Position numbers and translations under genes: made by a program. Positions 14,461 through 23,876 of a stretch of DNA of 64,000 nucleotides are shown here, piece by piece. How positions within the stretch are numbered: the stretch's first letter is position 1; each line of letters opens with the position of its first letter. The notes under the pieces are model-generated. The model worked only from the letters and a program-made list of their open reading frames with translations, did not search any database and was not told the DNA's origin. The stretch is from Avoscillospira_A sp052117125 (lineage in GTDB: Bacteria; Bacillota; Clostridia; Oscillospirales; Oscillospiraceae), in the NCBI RefSeq assembly GCF_052117125.1, contig NZ_JBQKJT010000003.1, forward strand, positions 1 to 64,000, read 5' to 3'.

Positions 14461-15771
14461 TCAGAGGCCGGAGGCGTCCATGAGCTGAATGGACACCGCA
14501 TAATATTTGCCGTTTCGGTAGACGGTCAATTCCACCGTCTGACCGGCTTTATATTGATTTTTCACCATTTCCAGGTCTTCGCCCGTGGAAACGGCAATGC
14601 CCTCGATGGCGGTGATGGTATCGCCTTGGCGCAATCCCTGGGCATAGGCGTCGCTGCTGGGGTCCACGGTGTCCACATATACACCCTCGGGGATGCCGTA
14701 GTAGACGCGGACAGCGGCGGGCAGGTCGCGGGTGTTGATGCCGATGGCGGGACGGCCGGAGATATAGCCCTGCTCGATCAGTTCATCAATGATGGGCTTG
14801 GCCGTGGCGATGGGAATGGCAAATCCCAGACCCTCCACGGAGGCGGAAGTGTAGTAAGAACTCATTTTCATGGTGTTGATGCCGATGACCTGTCCATAGG
14901 CGTTGATCAGGGGGCCGCCGGAGTTGCCGTTGTTCAGGGCGGCATTGGTTTGCAGCAGCGTCATGGTGCGGCCGTTGACGGTCAGATCCCGGTTGATGGC
15001 GGAGATGATGCCGTCGGTCATGGTACCCCGCAGCTCCGTGCCCAGGGGATCACCGATGGCCACCACCATGTCGCCCACCTCCATACTATTGGAGTCGCCG
15101 AACTCCGCCGGGGTCAGGCCCGTGGTGTCGATTTTCAAAACGGCCAAATCGGAGGTGGCGTCGCTGCCCACCAGACTGGCGGCGTAAGTCTGGTCCATGG
15201 AAGTCAGAACCTCAATGGCAACGGCGCCGTCAATGACGTGGTCGTTGGTGATGATGTAACCATCCTCGGACATGATGATGCCGGTGCCGCTGGCGGAGCC
15301 GCTGCGCTGGGTGGAAATGATGGAGACAACGCTGGGAATGCACTTGCGGTAGATGGCTTGCAGGCTCAGCCCCTGGCCGCCGTCGGAGGCGGTCTCCGGC
15401 AGGGGACCCGGTGTTTCTGTCACCATCAGTTGTGCGCCGCTGCCGGTGGGGTTTCCGCTGGGCTGCAAAACTGCCACATCGTCTCCGGCTGTTTCTGCGG
15501 ATTGACTTTCCGCGTCGCTGCCGCTGGCAGGACTCTGAATGGACAGAGTCACACCACTGCTGGTTTGGCGCAAATTGACGGAAAAGCGGCTGAGGACAGC
15601 TACCACGCCGCCGATGACCACCACCAGCAGCAACAGCAGCCACCACCCGCCCCGGTTGCGGCGGCAGCGGCGGGGAGGACGGCCGCTGCCGTGACCATAA
15701 TAGTCTTCATAGGGATACGGGTCTTCGGGTGTGGGGTCCGATTGGTTTCCATAAGGGTACAACATGGACAT
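14461..15771 (-). CDS. HtrA/DegP-family membrane-anchored serine protease
   Basis: 436 residues from ATG 15771 (AAAGGAGGG upstream). A short proline-rich cytoplasmic tail comes first, then one membrane helix (about 43-61), an extracytoplasmic linker, a trypsin-like domain (about 130-325) and a C-terminal PDZ domain (about 335-430). The triad is visible: His in TNDHVIDGA, Asp in SDLAVLKID, Ser in NNGNSGGPL. It degrades or refolds damaged proteins at the cell surface. The neighbouring two-component system, read in the same direction just upstream, is probably its regulator by analogy with CssRS-HtrA, which is an inference. Confidence 0.93.
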   Translation of the reverse strand: MSMLYPYGNQSDPTPEDPYPYEDYYGHGSGRPPRRCRRNRGGWWLLLLLVVVIGGVVAVLSRFSVNLRQTSSGVTLSIQSPASGSDAESQSAETAGDDVAVLQPSGNPTGSGAQLMVTETPGPLPETASDGGQGLSLQAIYRKCIPSVVSIISTQRSGSASGTGIIMSEDGYIITNDHVIDGAVAIEVLTSMDQTYAASLVGSDATSDLAVLKIDTTGLTPAEFGDSNSMEVGDMVVAIGDPLGTELRGTMTDGIISAINRDLTVNGRTMTLLQTNAALNNGNSGGPLINAYGQVIGINTMKMSSYYTSASVEGLGFAIPIATAKPIIDELIEQGYISGRPAIGINTRDLPAAVRVYYGIPEGVYVDTVDPSSDAYAQGLRQGDTITAIEGIAVSTGEDLEMVKNQYKAGQTVELTVYRNGKYYAVSIQLMDASGL

Positions 15772-15864
15772 GAGCGGCCCTCCTTTCACAGTAAAAAGTT
15801 GTGAGTATAGTATATCCATCCCGGCGGGGAAAGTGTTTAAGATTCTGTTAATTTGCCCGCTGAA

Positions 15865-17295
15865 TTACTTTCGAATGGGCAATGTAAAGGAAAATTCCGT
15901 TCGCCCGTCCTTGCTGGTGGCGTAGATGTCCTCACCGTGGCCCTCAATGATGGTCTTGACGATATAGAGCCCCAGACCGTAGCCGTCCCGGTCCACGGAG
16001 CGGCTCTTGTCCATCTTGTGGAACCGGTCAAAGACCAGGGGCAGCTCCTCCGGCGGGATGGTGGGGCCGGTGTTGCCCACGGTGACCCGGGCCCGCTGGC
16101 CCTCGGCGGCGACGCGAACCCACAGCTGCCCCTCCTGGGGACAGAATTTCACGGCGTTGTCGGTGAGGTTATAGATGACCTGGGTGATGGCGTCGCTGTC
16201 GGCCCAGACCATCAGACCTTCATCGGGCAGGTCCGCCTCCACTTCGATGTGCTTGTCGTTGATCTTCTGCTCGAAGGAGATGAGCACCTGACCCACGGAT
16301 TCCACGATGTCAAAGCGGCGCTTGCGCTGCTCGGGAATGCCCTGGGACTGAAGCCGGGAGATATCCAGCATGGACCGCACCAGCCGCGACAGCCGCCGCA
16401 CTTCGTCGGAAACGGTCTGCATGTACTGGCGGTGGCGCTCCGGCGGAATGGTGCCGTCCAGCATACCATCCATAAAGCCGGCAATGGTGGTCATGGGTGT
16501 TTTCAGCTCGTGGCTGACATTGGCCACAAACTCCCGGCGGCGGATCTCCGATTGCTCCAGGGAGGCGGCCATATTGTTGAACTCGGCGGCCAGCTCGTGC
16601 ATTTCCACGGTGCCGCCCTCGTCCACCTTGGCCCGGGCCCGCAGGTCGCCGTGGCCGAAGCGATGGGCCGTCTCGGCCAAATCCTTCAGCTGCTGGGCCT
16701 CATATCTGGCCAGAATCGAGGAGGCGGCCAGAGCCACCAACAGCACCACACCGGCGGTGATGAGGAAAATCTGGAACATGGGGCCCATGAGCTGAGCCGC
16801 TTCTTCGGCGGGGGTGGATACCACCACAAAGCCGATGCTCTCGCCGGTGGCGCGGGACACCACCGGCGTGGCTACATAGTATCGGGTGCTGTCATACAAA
16901 TCCTTCAGGTCGCCCTTGGCGTAGGTCTCGCCGCCCAGCAGGACGGCTGCCGTCAGACCGGGGTCCAGTTGGGTGCCCAGATGGGGACAGGCGATATCTT
17001 CGCAGGAACAGAGAATGACCCGGCCGTTTTCATCGCAGATGACGGCGTCATTCTCTGCTACATGGGAGGCAAAGCTGAGACTGATGCGGAAATCCCAGTT
17101 GTCCTCCAGCTGGCCGGTGGTATCGTAGGCCGAGGCCAGCTCCGCCACGGCCTGTGCGTTGTTGCTCAGGGATTCCCGGGCGGCGCTGATTAAGTAGTTG
17201 CTCAAAAGCGCCCGGAAGCCTGCCCCCAGAAAGAGGACGCACAGCAGTACCAGACCGGCAATCAGGCCAAAGAGCCGGGCAAAGGTTGTCTTCAC
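15865..17295 (-). CDS. Membrane sensor histidine kinase
   Basis: 476 residues. Two membrane helices (about 8-30 and 172-195) flank an outside sensor domain of about 140 residues containing several Cys (CSCEDIACPH). A HAMP linker (196-250), HisKA with the phospho-His in FVANVSHELKTPM (about His262), and an HATPase domain (N box, DRFHKMDKSRS, GYGLGLYIVK) follow. ATG 17295 overlaps the response-regulator stop by four bases. It autophosphorylates on an envelope signal and passes phosphate to its partner. The paired cysteines outside suggest redox or metal sensing, but this is speculative. Confidence 0.95.
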   Translation of the reverse strand: MKTTFARLFGLIAGLVLLCVLFLGAGFRALLSNYLISAARESLSNNAQAVAELASAYDTTGQLEDNWDFRISLSFASHVAENDAVICDENGRVILCSCEDIACPHLGTQLDPGLTAAVLLGGETYAKGDLKDLYDSTRYYVATPVVSRATGESIGFVVVSTPAEEAAQLMGPMFQIFLITAGVVLLVALAASSILARYEAQQLKDLAETAHRFGHGDLRARAKVDEGGTVEMHELAAEFNNMAASLEQSEIRRREFVANVSHELKTPMTTIAGFMDGMLDGTIPPERHRQYMQTVSDEVRRLSRLVRSMLDISRLQSQGIPEQRKRRFDIVESVGQVLISFEQKINDKHIEVEADLPDEGLMVWADSDAITQVIYNLTDNAVKFCPQEGQLWVRVAAEGQRARVTVGNTGPTIPPEELPLVFDRFHKMDKSRSVDRDGYGLGLYIVKTIIEGHGEDIYATSKDGRTEFSFTLPIRK

Positions 17296-17981
17296 GGCGT
17301 GTTGACCTCAAATTTATAGCCCACGCCCCAGACGGTCTTGAGGCTCCACTGATCGGATACGCCTTCCAGCTTCTCCCGCAGCCGCTTGATGTGGACGTCC
17401 ACAGTGCGGCTGTCGCCGAAGTAGTCGAAGCCCCACACCTCGTCCAGCAACTGGTTGCGGGTGTACACCCGGTTGGGGCTGGCGGCCAGATGGTACAGCA
17501 GCTCCATCTCCTTGGGCGGCGTGTCCACCTTTTTGCCGTCCACCACCAGCTCAAAGGAATCCAGATCGATGATCAGCTTGTCATAGACCAGCCGCTTGCG
17601 GGGGGACTCCTCCGGCAGGGCGCCCCGGCGCAGCACCGCTTCGATGCGGGCCAGGACCTCTTTCATTTCAAAGGGCTTGGTAATATAGTCGTCGGCGCCC
17701 ATTTTCAGACCCGAGACTTTGTCCACGGTTTCGCCCTTGGCCGTCAGCATGATAATGGGCACCTGGGAGGACTGGCGGATGGTGCGGCAGACACCCCAGC
17801 CGTCCAGGCCCGGCAGCATAATATCCAGCAGCACCAGGTCCGGCTCGCCGGTGCGGAACAACTCCACGCCCTTGAGACCGTCGGCAGCCGTCAGAACGCG
17901 ATACCCCTCTTTTTCCAGATAAAGACGCAGAAGTTCGGCGATGTTGGAGTCATCCTCTACCACCAGTACGGTTTTTGCCAT
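17292..17981 (-). CDS. OmpR/PhoB-family response regulator
   Basis: 229 residues. The receiver domain (1-120) has the acidic pocket VVEDD, phospho-Asp53 in LVLLDIMLPG, Thr80 and Lys102 (YITKPFE). The DNA-binding winged helix (130-227) contains LTPKE-like PPKEMELLYHLA and the end VWGVGYKFE. It is co-translated with the kinase gene. It probably controls itself, htrA and envelope genes. Confidence 0.96.
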   Translation of the reverse strand: MAKTVLVVEDDSNIAELLRLYLEKEGYRVLTAADGLKGVELFRTGEPDLVLLDIMLPGLDGWGVCRTIRQSSQVPIIMLTAKGETVDKVSGLKMGADDYITKPFEMKEVLARIEAVLRRGALPEESPRKRLVYDKLIIDLDSFELVVDGKKVDTPPKEMELLYHLAASPNRVYTRNQLLDEVWGFDYFGDSRTVDVHIKRLREKLEGVSDQWSLKTVWGVGYKFEVNTP

Positions 17982-18117
17982 GGAAACCCCCTCCTTGTAA
18001 ATTCGTTTTTTTCATTATACCCTCCGGTCCGCTCCGGCGGGTGAACAATTTGTAAAAGATGGACCGAAGATAGGCGGAATTCCTGCGATTTTTCCAGAGA
18101 TTCTGCGAAAAAAATCC

Positions 18118-18146
18118 TTGTCACTCCCGAAAAACCGTGTTATATT
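18118..18146 (+). promoter_or_regulatory. Promoter of typA
   Basis: TTGTCA (18118-18123), 17 bp, TATATT (18141-18146), 57 bp before the start codon. Confidence 0.8.
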
Positions 18147-18202
18147 ATAAAATTGAGAGATTATTGAAAAAATGAAACAACCGAAGGGAGCGACCGTTTT
18201 AT

Positions 18203-20020
18203 ATGGCGCAGGAAAACATTCGTAACATAGCAATCATCGCCCACGTCGACCACGGCAAGACGACGCTGGTGGATCAGATGCTCAAGCAGGGCGGTGTCTA
18301 CCGCGAGAACCAGGCCGTCGTGGACCGGGTCATGGACTCCGGCGATCTGGAGCGGGAGCGCGGCATCACGATCCTGGCCAAGAATACCGCCGTCCACTAC
18401 AACGGCGTGAAAATCAATATTGTCGACACTCCGGGCCACGCCGATTTCTCCGGCGAGGTGGAGCGCATTCTCAAGATGGTGGATGGCGTTCTACTGCTGG
18501 TGGATGCCGCCGAAGGACCCATGCCCCAGACCCGCTTCGTGCTGCAAAAGGCACTGGAGCTGGGCCACAAGGTCATTGTTGTGGTCAACAAGATCGACCG
18601 CCCCGACCAGCGCATCGACGAGGTCTGCGATGAGGTTCTGGAACTGCTGCTGGACCTGGACGCCACCCAGGAGCAGTTTGATTCTCCCACCATTTTCTGC
18701 TCCGCCCGTCAGGGTATCAGCAGCTATGCCCCCCATGTGCCCGGCACGGATTTGAAGCCCCTGTTCGACACCATCATCGAGTATATCGATCCCCCCAAGG
18801 GCGACGAGAACGGCCCCTTGCAGGTGCTGGTCAGCTCCATCGATTATAATGAGTTTGTGGGCCGTATCGCCATTGGCCGCGTGGAGCGGGGCGTCATCCG
18901 TCAGAACCAGGAGGTCATGGTCTGCGACTACCACGATCCGGAAATCAAGGAAAAGGCCAAGGTGGTGGCCCTGTACGAGTATACGGGTCTGGGCCGCAGC
19001 CCCATCCAGGAGGCTTCCGCCGGTGAGATTGTGGCGTTCTCTGGTATTTCCGATATCACCATCGGCCGCACCATCTGCGCCCCGGATGCGGTGGAGCCGC
19101 TGCCCTTTGTCAAGATCAGTGAGCCCACCATTGAGATGACCTTTTCCGTTAACGATTCTCCCTTTGCCGGCCGCGAGGGCAAGTTTGTAACCTCGAGAAA
19201 TCTGCGCGACCGTCTGGAGAAGGAACTTTTGAAGGATGTGTCCCTGCGGGTCACCGAGCAGAGCGCCGACGCCTTCAACGTGGCGGGCCGCGGCGAGATG
19301 CACCTGTCCATCCTCATTGAGACCATGCGCCGTGAGGGCTACGAGTTCCAGGTGTCCACCCCTCGCGTCCTGACCCAGGAGATCGATGGCAAGCTGTGCG
19401 AGCCGGTGGAGCGCCTGGTGGCCGACGTGCCCGAGTTTGCCGTGGGCTCCGTCATCGACAAGATCAATCAGCGCAAGGGCGAGCTCATGGCCATGAACCC
19501 CGTGGGCGACCGCATGCGCCTGGAGTTCCTGGTTCCCTCCCGCGGTCTCTTCGGCTACCGCAGCGAATTTTTGACCGATACCCATGGTGAGGGCATCATG
19601 GCCTCCCGTCTGGAGACGTTCGCGCCCCTGAAGGGCGAGATCGACCGCCGTAAGACCGGCTCTCTAGTGTCCTTTGAGACCGGAGAAGCCGTCACCTACG
19701 GCCTGTACAACGCCCAGGAGCGCGGGCAGCTGTTCATCGGCGCCGGAACCCCGGTCTATGCCGGTATGGTGGTGGGCATCTGCTCCCGCAACGAGGATAT
19801 GTCCGTCAACGTCTGCAAGAAAAAGCAGCTGACCAATACCCGCGCCGCCGGTTCCGACGACGCCCTGCGGCTGACGCCGCCCAGAGTCATGAGCCTGGAA
19901 CAGTGTCTGGAGTATCTGGCCGACGACGAGTTGTTGGAGGTCACGCCTCAGAACTTGCGCATCCGCAAGCGCATTCTAGACCACTCCGAGCGTATGAAAG
20001 CCCTCAAGGGCAAGGGATAA
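18203..20020 (+). CDS. typA: Ribosome-associated GTPase TypA/BipA
   Basis: 605 residues, the normal length. The GTPase domain (1-200) has G1 AHVDHGKTTLVD, G2 ERGITI, G3 DTPGHADF and G4 NKIDRP. EF-G-like domains III and V follow, then the BipA-specific C-terminal domain (SMEQ-type region, here RVMSLEQCLEYLADDELLEVTP). It binds 70S ribosomes and helps ribosome assembly at low temperature and under stress. It is monocistronic with its own promoter and terminator. Confidence 0.98.
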   Translation: MAQENIRNIAIIAHVDHGKTTLVDQMLKQGGVYRENQAVVDRVMDSGDLERERGITILAKNTAVHYNGVKINIVDTPGHADFSGEVERILKMVDGVLLLVDAAEGPMPQTRFVLQKALELGHKVIVVVNKIDRPDQRIDEVCDEVLELLLDLDATQEQFDSPTIFCSARQGISSYAPHVPGTDLKPLFDTIIEYIDPPKGDENGPLQVLVSSIDYNEFVGRIAIGRVERGVIRQNQEVMVCDYHDPEIKEKAKVVALYEYTGLGRSPIQEASAGEIVAFSGISDITIGRTICAPDAVEPLPFVKISEPTIEMTFSVNDSPFAGREGKFVTSRNLRDRLEKELLKDVSLRVTEQSADAFNVAGRGEMHLSILIETMRREGYEFQVSTPRVLTQEIDGKLCEPVERLVADVPEFAVGSVIDKINQRKGELMAMNPVGDRMRLEFLVPSRGLFGYRSEFLTDTHGEGIMASRLETFAPLKGEIDRRKTGSLVSFETGEAVTYGLYNAQERGQLFIGAGTPVYAGMVVGICSRNEDMSVNVCKKKQLTNTRAAGSDDALRLTPPRVMSLEQCLEYLADDELLEVTPQNLRIRKRILDHSERMKALKGKG

Positions 20021-20036
20021 CTCCCGCCTATACGAA

Positions 20037-20072
20037 AAAGAAGCCATCCCAAAACGCGGGATGGCTTCTTTG
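20037..20072. terminator. Bidirectional terminator between typA and the amidase gene
   Basis: AAAGAAGCCATCCC and its inverted arm around AAAACGC, followed by TTT. Confidence 0.9.
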
Positions 20073-20087
20073 GTTCACGGAGAAAGG

Positions 20088-21584
20088 TTACAGCAGACCG
20101 GCGGCCTGCAAATAGGCAATGGCGCCGTTGGCTATGCCGCGGGACAGGGCCTTCTGATAGGTGGTGTCGGCCAACATCTGACACTCGTCGGCGTTGCTCA
20201 TGTAGCCGGTTTCCACCAGAATGGCGGGCATATCGGTCTCCCGCAGCACATAGTAATTGGCGGTGCGGACGCCCCGGTCTTCAGGGGACGCCGATTTCAA
20301 AATGGCGTCGTGGACGTAGTTGGCCAGCACTTCAGACTGTCCGCCCAGCTTGTAGCAGTACGTCTCCAGACCGTTGATGTCCGGTTTCTGGGGAATGGCG
20401 TTGGCATGAATGCTGATGAAGATATCCGCACCCAGTTCATTGGCCAGATCAGCCCGGTCCGACAGTGCAATGTAGGTGTCGTCATCGCGGCTGTAGATGA
20501 CGCGGCATCCGGCGGCTTCCAGCCGCTGCCCCACCTCCAGAGCCATGGGCAGTACAAAATCCTTTTCGTTATAGCCGCTGTATATGGCGCCGGGGTCCTT
20601 GCCGCCGTGACCGGCATCCACCACCACCAGGGGCCGGGGATCGCCCACCTGCCGGATGGAAACAGAACCGCCGGTGGTGCTGATCTCCAGGTCCTCCTTG
20701 GTCATGCCGGTTTGCAGGTCCAGCACGATGCGGGCCACATAGGGGGTATCGTCGTAGCCATGGTCGTACTGATTGTAGCGAATGGTTTTGACCACGGGAC
20801 CGTTGACGGCCACCGTGCCGCCGGCCTTGTCCAGCTTTCCGCCGGGATAGTCAAAGACCACTCTGCCGTCCAGGGTGAATACCCTGGGGGACACGGCGGT
20901 GTCACTGGCGGCCCAGGACAAAACGCCGCTGGCGGACGCCTGGGGGACGGATACGGTATAATCCGGCTCCACGGCGGGGGCCTCCGGCTCTGTAGAGGGT
21001 TGCGGTTCTTCCGGTGAATCAGGCACTTCCGGCGTCTCAGGCACTTCCGGTGCTTCCGGCTCCTGCGGCGTCTCCGGTTCCTGGGGGCTGGTGATGGAGA
21101 CCAGATATTGCTGCTGGTCCCACGCCACCGACGCGCCCAGCTGTTCCGACACGAAGCGCACCGGCACAACGGTTCGGGAAATGCCGTTCAGGACAGCCAT
21201 GGTGGCCGGGACACCGTCATACAGGGCCACACTCTGGCCGTTGACCAGGGCCGTGGCGGAACCAATGGTGAGGATAATGGTTTTATCCGGTGTGGTGATG
21301 GTGGCTTGCAGCGCGTCCTGATTCCAGTCCACATTGGCCCCCAAGGCGTCACTGATAAAGCGGATGGGCACCATGGTGCGGGAACGGTAAACAAAGGCCG
21401 GAACATCGGTTTGCAGGAGCTGTCCGTCCACCTCCAGGGAGGCCGTATTGACTGTGACGGTCTCAAATTGTCCCGGGCCGGTGCGCACCGACAGGGCGGT
21501 GGTCGTGGTGGCGGCTGAGGCCGTCACCGCCAGCAGCGCCACAGCCGTGAGAATCAGCAGCAGCACGGCGGCAAATCGTTTCAT
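20088..21584 (-). CDS. N-acetylmuramoyl-L-alanine amidase with stalk and AMIN domains
   Basis: 498 residues. A signal peptide (1-24) is followed by a copper-amine-oxidase-N-like stalk domain in two repeats (about 30-165, VPIRFISDALGANVDW and VPVRFVSEQLGASVAW) and a Pro/Glu repeat linker (about 170-205, PEVPETPEVPD). An AMIN-type wall-targeting domain (about 210-310) and an Amidase_3 catalytic domain (320-495) complete it. Zinc ligands are visible in VVDAGHGGKDPGA and ISIHANA, and the catalytic Glu in LVETGYMSN. It cuts the bond between muramic acid and the stem peptide outside the cell, in cell separation or sporulation. It is a single gene. Confidence 0.94.
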   Translation of the reverse strand: MKRFAAVLLLILTAVALLAVTASAATTTTALSVRTGPGQFETVTVNTASLEVDGQLLQTDVPAFVYRSRTMVPIRFISDALGANVDWNQDALQATITTPDKTIILTIGSATALVNGQSVALYDGVPATMAVLNGISRTVVPVRFVSEQLGASVAWDQQQYLVSITSPQEPETPQEPEAPEVPETPEVPDSPEEPQPSTEPEAPAVEPDYTVSVPQASASGVLSWAASDTAVSPRVFTLDGRVVFDYPGGKLDKAGGTVAVNGPVVKTIRYNQYDHGYDDTPYVARIVLDLQTGMTKEDLEISTTGGSVSIRQVGDPRPLVVVDAGHGGKDPGAIYSGYNEKDFVLPMALEVGQRLEAAGCRVIYSRDDDTYIALSDRADLANELGADIFISIHANAIPQKPDINGLETYCYKLGGQSEVLANYVHDAILKSASPEDRGVRTANYYVLRETDMPAILVETGYMSNADECQMLADTTYQKALSRGIANGAIAYLQAAGLL

Positions 21585-21699
21585 GTACAGACTCCTTTCC
21601 GATCAACCATGTCATTGAGAATATGTCAACCAGTTTAGTATACAATAAATTCAAAGTTTCGTCCATAGCCGCAGCCGGTGAAAAAACTGGAAAGGCTGT

Positions 21700-21728
21700 T
21701 TGCAACCACGGCGCCATCATGATATAAT
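21700..21728 (+). promoter_or_regulatory. Promoter of the 240-aa membrane protein
   Basis: TTGCAA (21700-21705), 17 bp, TATAAT (21723-21728). Confidence 0.8.
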
Positions 21729-21766
21729 ACCACAGAAAACCTAAGTATTGACCTCGGAGGAAAACC

Positions 21767-22489
21767 ATGAGAGCAAAAACCAATCGAACCTTGATCCTCT
21801 GTCTGCTGATTGTCGCCGGTGCGGTGGGATGGGTCCTGCGCCGCTGGCAGCTTTCCACGGCCTTTGATGAGGCGGGGCTGGTCCGCAGCGGCAACCCGTC
21901 CGTCTGGGTGCTGTCCGTATTCGCCCTGGTGGTGACGGTTCTGGCCGCCTGGACAGCGGCTCGGCTGGACAAGCGCAGCGCCTATACCGACTGTTTCTCC
22001 TCCGGCGCGCCGGAGATGGCTGTCACCGTTCTCAGCGGCGCACTGGTGCTGGCAGGGTGTGTCCTGGCCATGGCCAACGGGCAGCGGACCGCGCCGGTGA
22101 CGGTGCTGGGTGTGGCGGCGGCGCTGGCTATGGGGGCCGTGGGCTTGCTGCGCCGCCGGGGCGTGATGCCTGTGGCGGCGGTCCATCTGATCCCCTGCGC
22201 CTACCTCATTGTGACGCTGATTGTGGATTTCCGCCGCTGGAGCGTGGACCCCACGGTGCTGGACTACTGCTTCGACCTGTTCGCAGCCATCGGCGCTGTC
22301 TGTGCCACGGTGAATTGCATGGGCTTCTGCTTTGACAAGGGCCGCCGCCGGGAAACGGTGTTCTGGTGTCTCGCCGGGTGTTTCTTTTCCATGGTGTCCC
22401 TGGGAGATATGGGCGCGGTCCGCTGGCTCACCACCGGGGGCCTGGCCCTTTGGCTGGGCGTCAACGGCTGGCAGCTGCTGGAGGACTGA
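21767..22489 (+). CDS. Polytopic membrane protein of unknown function
   Basis: 240 residues after GGAGGAAAACC. Six or seven hydrophobic helices can be drawn (about 8-24, 45-64, 84-102, 106-124, 132-150, 165-185, 198-235), linked by short Arg-rich loops. No motif or family was recognised. The gene has its own sigma-A promoter and a terminator at 22624, so it is expressed alone. Confidence 0.7.
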   Translation: MRAKTNRTLILCLLIVAGAVGWVLRRWQLSTAFDEAGLVRSGNPSVWVLSVFALVVTVLAAWTAARLDKRSAYTDCFSSGAPEMAVTVLSGALVLAGCVLAMANGQRTAPVTVLGVAAALAMGAVGLLRRRGVMPVAAVHLIPCAYLIVTLIVDFRRWSVDPTVLDYCFDLFAAIGAVCATVNCMGFCFDKGRRRETVFWCLAGCFFSMVSLGDMGAVRWLTTGGLALWLGVNGWQLLED

Positions 22490-22623
22490 CGGCAAAATTC
22501 CAGACGGAAATTTAACTTTTTTGCAGTTGAATTTCCGGTTTCGCTGGAATCGATGCGGGAACTGTCCAGGCAGCGCTGGTCGCGCCTATTTTTGACAGCG
22601 TCAAAATTCGACAAAAAAGCTTG

Positions 22624-22655
22624 AAAAAAAGTGCGCCATGGGGCGCACTTTTTTA
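22624..22655. terminator. Bidirectional terminator
   Basis: AAAAAAAGTGCGCC, loop, GGGCGCACTTTTTTA. Convergent genes lie on both sides. Confidence 0.9.
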
Positions 22656-22662
22656 TTGACAA

Positions 22663-23802
22663 TCAGTTGGCGCTGCGGAGGGTACGGGACAGCATCATGT
22701 CTCCGGCAGCCATGGCTACCACGCTCTCGGCGGCACAGGCGGTGGTGCCGACGGTGTTATAGGTGACAGAGGGGGTGGGGTTGTCATAGACGCGAACCAT
22801 CAGGGCCACAGCCTGCTCATTGGTCAGCAGGTCCGTGGGATTAAAGCAGCCGTTGTTGCCGCTGAACAGGCCGCAGGCCGTCAGATCGGCCACGGACTCC
22901 ACAGCCCAATCGGCAATGTCTTCCACATCGGCATAGACAGACAGTGCGGTGGTGCTGCCGGTCAGATCGGCGCCGGCGGCTTCCAGAACGCGGGAGGCGA
23001 TGACGGCGGCTTCCTGACGGCTGATGGCGCCGGTGCCGTCGGTGTTGGACACCAGACCCAGTGCAGCGGCCTGCTCACAGGCCGTATCGCCTTCGGCGGT
23101 CAGACCGTAGGTGGACAGGATGTTGACAGCCATCTGGCAGAAAGTCTCCCGGTCAACGGTGGAGCCAAAATCGGTCTTGAGGTCGGCGATACCGGCCTCG
23201 GCGGCCTGCTGGATGTAGGGCTCGGCCCAGGCGCTGACAGCGGCCACGGAGCCCTCCACGGGCTGAATCTCCTGGCCGGAGCGGGACACCAGGGTGTAGC
23301 ACTCATAGGCGGTGGTGGGGAACTCCAGGACCCGGTTGATACCGGCCTGACCGTTCCAGCTCCAGTTCTGCTCGAAGAGCGTCAGACTGTCGCCGTTGTT
23401 CTCCTTGACGATGGCCCAGTGGCTGTAGCCCTTGCCGCGGGCGGCGGGGCTGCCGTAGAGGACGTCGCCGGGCTGGGGGTTGTCGGTCTTGACAAAATAA
23501 TAGTCATCGTTGTTGAGGACCGTGAGGGAACCCTCGCTGCAATGGAGCTCCAGGCCGTAAACCTCGGCAAAGTACCGGGGAATCAGCTCGGCACAGTAGT
23601 AGGTGGGGCCGGTGAGGTTATAGTAAGCAGGCACACCGTTCATGGTGTCGGCCACAAATTCATTGCCGGTGATGGGAACATATGTACAGTCCAGCGTGAC
23701 CTCGGCAGCGGCGGCCGGCAGGGCCAGGGCGGCGGTCAGCAGGACACCGCCGATGGCGGCCACAAGTCTCTGATAGCGGGGACGATGGAACAAGCTGGTC
23801 AT
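22663..23802 (-). CDS. Secreted protein with CHAP-like and S-layer-homology regions
   Basis: 379 residues. After a basic start, a signal peptide ends near ALPAAAA (about 33). Residues 60-180 resemble a CHAP/NlpC-like cysteine peptidase domain (TGPTYYCAELIPRY with a candidate Cys, KGYSHWAIVKENNGD with a candidate His). Residues 185-355 hold two or three SLH-type repeats (WAEPYIQQAAEAGI, DWAVESVADLTACGLFSGN). It probably anchors to the cell wall and may cut peptidoglycan. The ATG touches its ribosome site (AAAGGATG), so the TTG at 23793, spaced normally from AAAGG, may be the true start. Confidence 0.75.
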   Translation of the reverse strand: MTSLFHRPRYQRLVAAIGGVLLTAALALPAAAAEVTLDCTYVPITGNEFVADTMNGVPAYYNLTGPTYYCAELIPRYFAEVYGLELHCSEGSLTVLNNDDYYFVKTDNPQPGDVLYGSPAARGKGYSHWAIVKENNGDSLTLFEQNWSWNGQAGINRVLEFPTTAYECYTLVSRSGQEIQPVEGSVAAVSAWAEPYIQQAAEAGIADLKTDFGSTVDRETFCQMAVNILSTYGLTAEGDTACEQAAALGLVSNTDGTGAISRQEAAVIASRVLEAAGADLTGSTTALSVYADVEDIADWAVESVADLTACGLFSGNNGCFNPTDLLTNEQAVALMVRVYDNPTPSVTYNTVGTTACAAESVVAMAAGDMMLSRTLRSAN

Positions 23803-23876
23803 CCTTTCACAAAAAAGCTATCCCAATAGTAACATTTTGTAACCAACTTGTCAAGACATTTGTTGCTGATTTGTAA